This document shows positions 56,240 through 64,000 of a stretch of DNA of 64,000 nt, piece by piece. Origin of the DNA: Chondrilla cf. caribensis. Lineage: Eukaryota > Porifera > Demospongiae > Chondrillida > Chondrillidae. A program made the translations under genes and the position numbers. The notes beneath the pieces are model-generated. The model saw only the letters and a list, made by a program, of their open reading frames with translations, was not told the origin of the DNA and ran no database searches. The stretch spans positions 1,447,001 through 1,511,000 of the forward strand of contig OZ026552.1 of NCBI GenBank assembly GCA_964020155.1. Reading direction: 5' to 3'. Positions within the stretch are counted from its first letter, which is position 1; the number at the start of each line of letters is the position of its first letter.

Positions 56240-57290
56240 CTAATGCACCATTATTAAATGTAATAATTTAACAATAATTATGCAGAGAAACAAGGAAAAA
56301 TGCACAACCTAATTTATAAGTAATTCAAAAATGTTTACAATGGGAAAAATAAAAATAAAACAATTATAATTTATTGTCAGGGGACAGCTGCATTGGAGGC
56401 AGTGTTGTCACCAGTGATCATGTGTGTTTTATGCATTGTCAATCCAGTACCCCACAATGCCATAATGGTGTGGCTCAACATGGCAAATGAGAGGTGGCAT
56501 CTCAGCCATGCATTGGCCTTAGGTGGTTCACTGTTATAGTAAGTAGCATACATGGGAATACGTATGCAGTGAAATACTATTTTGATAGCCCCTGAATGTT
56601 TACTGTTTCATCATAATGCTATGTAAACAGTAAACACATAATTCTCGGGTATACAAAAACTCAAATTTGGGGGGATTGATCACTAAGTCCCAAATTTTTT
56701 GGGAGATTATTACAGACACAAACCAATAATTTTCAAGCAAGATTAAAAGATTCTCTGAATACATGGGACCCAATTGCAAGCTAATGTTAATAAACAGGTT
56801 GTTATTCAGATAGCTAACACCTGGAAGTTGTATATAGTACATGAGCTAGGGACTAATATAAAGTATCATGAGGCCTGCATGGTGTATTACAGTAACTATA
56901 TATATACTCACCAACCAGGTGTATGTATTATCCGTTATGTAGTTAAAATTAGTGCACACACTATGAACCAATACATTGCAAGTTGCACTGAATATTATAA
57001 TAATAATATGCCTAACAATATCATATCATATATATATATATATACTATATTTATTATAATTCAGGTATATTAATTTGTAACAGAATACATGTGTATACAA
57101 GTGATTGTGATCATTAATATAATGGTTGTAACTATATAATATATAAAATCAAGCCATCCAGTATACAAAATAGCAGTATATTCATTACCGTAACAAAGTT
57201 ACAATTATTATAAAAGTCGTGATTACTTCTATCCATGCAATGTGTGTATTTTCATAATTTATATAATATTATTATTATTATCATTATTTA
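56240..57290. other. intergenic, no gene seen
   Basis: AT-rich stretch upstream of gene B. It should hold the gene B promoter, but I see no convincing TATA or initiator element. No supported coding sequence. Confidence 0.5.
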
Positions 57291-57295
57291 TATAT

Positions 57296-57550
57296 GAAGA
57301 ACGTGTGCAGGAAGTAGAACACGGCTCCTTCTCTCCACTAGTAATTTCAGCAGCTGGAGTAATTGGCACCATTGTGACTACTGTTTATAAGAGAATAGCT
57401 TCTCTAATGGCTGAAAAACAAGGAAGGCCTTACAGCTCGACACAACACTGGCTAAGATGTCGATTGAATTTTTCATTACTACGATCAGCCATCATGTGCA
57501 TCCGTGGCTCACGGTCTATCTTCCCTCAAACTGCTCGATCACAGCCGTAG
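57296..57550 (+). mobile_element. reverse-transcriptase C-terminal relic
   Basis: An open stretch reads VQEVEHGSFSPLVISAAG, then TTVYKRIASLMAEK, then WLRCRLNFSLLRSAIMCIRG, then stops at TAG. The HG-x-F-(T/S)-PL and W-RCRL-F-LLRSAI pattern is one I know from reverse-transcriptase-containing retroelement proteins of marine invertebrates, where it forms the extreme C-terminus. The upstream polymerase is missing. Confidence 0.65.
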
Positions 57551-57989
57551 AGTCCATTGACCCGGCCATTCAAGGTCAGGTGCCAGCATCCTAAATCACT
57601 CTTACTATACGATAATCATTATTATCACTATCTTTATATATTACCATTTTTATTATCATTATTATTATGCTGGAGTTTAAGTGCTTGTACTGCTGTTTTC
57701 TTCATTATGGACATTAGTTATTATAGTTTTTACCTATTTTCCTAATTTATCGTCACCATTTCTTATAAATACAAACTAACCGTTTAAAACAATTAAGTAC
57801 GGTAACTTAATTCCTTATTATCATTATAATGCATTTATGCATCTCCCGATATGAATACCAATGTGTACAAAATGTCTCTGAGAATATTATGAGTAGTTTT
57901 TAAAGTGCATGTAACAAATTGCTAAGTATCATGGCAATAAACTACAAAAATTTAATGCTCCTGGTAAATTCATACATCTGTGACCATGG

Positions 57990-63355
<5,366 letters not shown>

Positions 63356-63818
63356 CTGTGGGGGAGGAAGGGAGGAATGATCAGACACAGTGTGACAGTC
63401 ATGAAGACCTCTGCAATGCTATCTGAATACGGACAATATGTGGACTATGTAATGGTGCTGGGAACATTAATCCATTCATCACTTTCATTTCAATTAAATA
63501 TTTGATTATTGCAAGCAAAATAGATTAGTCATAGGAAGTAATTAAGCAAGTATAACAGGAAGCCACCCCTACCTTACTATCAACAGCTTTTGTCAGTAAT
63601 TTCAAATACTTACAATTGTGTATTTGGAGAGTACATGAAATGTGTAGAAGACTCAATATTATACACTAAGTCTATTGGGTGACTAATCAGCCAAATAAAG
63701 TTGGGGTGGGTTCTGTTTACGCCCTAATAATTACTTCAATTCGATCAATCAATTAGTTATCATGCACTGATAATCAATTTCAAAATTAAAGCCAACTCCC
63801 AGTACTATTAGTTACGTA

Positions 63819-63994
63819 CAGTGAATTCTCGTTAATCCAACACCTCTTTTTCCACCAAACCTTTTAATCCACCACAATTTCCTAGTACCAATGTAATGTA
63901 CAAGTACTAACGAATATCCAGTTAATCTGCCAAATCTTGTCAATCCACAATATTCTTTGGAAACAAATTGCAGCGGATTAACCAGAATTCACTG
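63819..63994. mobile_element. pogo/Tigger-type MITE, 176 bp
   Basis: CAGTGAATTCTCGTTAATCC at the left and its near-exact inverted counterpart GGATTAACCAGAATTCACTG at the right, with TA on both sides as target duplication. Non-coding. It is the best-preserved member of the CAGT..ACTG family in this window. Confidence 0.85.
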
Positions 63995-64000
63995 TACATA

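Overview
The window looks like nuclear DNA of an early-branching animal, most likely a sponge; this is inferred. Genes are split into many short exons with GT-AG introns. The families are animal ones: metabotropic GABA-B-like class C GPCRs, a receptor tyrosine kinase with HRDLACRN, a death-domain protein, HECT and ankyrin proteins. The DNA is AT-rich and full of (GT/CA)n microsatellites, MITEs, LINE remnants and local duplications. I see no bacterial operon, CRISPR array or rRNA.

Layout. 0-1.5 kb: a broken GABA-B-receptor exon, then the 3' end of a death-domain gene. 1.8-8.3 kb: a multi-exon, apparently open gene resembling full-length RAG1 (N-terminal zinc region, RING, D-D-E core), bracketed by imperfect inverted repeats. 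It looks like a complete RAG1-like / N-RAG-TP-type transposon. 8.4-9.7 kb: a sulfotransferase-like type II membrane protein. 12.5-24.6 kb (minus): GABA-B-like receptor A, about 16 exons, with a one-base frameshift. 25.8-26.4 kb (minus): a HECT-ligase relic. 26.8-29.0 kb (plus): GABA-B-like pseudogene C, cut off by the next array.

29.1-43.3 kb: three tandem units, about 5.0 kb each. Each encodes an N-terminus like ankyrin-RBR ligase ANKIB1. Units 1 and 2 continue into a tail with an LC3-interacting motif and a UBA domain like those of the autophagy receptor NBR1, with no RING/IBR between. Unit 2 is best preserved; unit 1 has many lesions; unit 3 is frameshifted and ends against exons of a cysteine-synthase C-terminus (43.4-44.1 kb). 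45.8-56.2 kb (minus): GABA-B-like receptor B, exon-for-exon parallel to A and open. 57.3 kb: a reverse-transcriptase relic. 58.0 kb to the end (minus): a receptor tyrosine kinase whose ectodomain lies beyond the window.

The genes do not form one pathway. The locus is a GABA-B-like receptor cluster with alternating orientation, repeatedly invaded by transposons and by the ankyrin-UBA array. Exon limits come from splice consensus and reading phase and are good to a few bases unless stated. Family calls rest on recognised motifs, not on searches.
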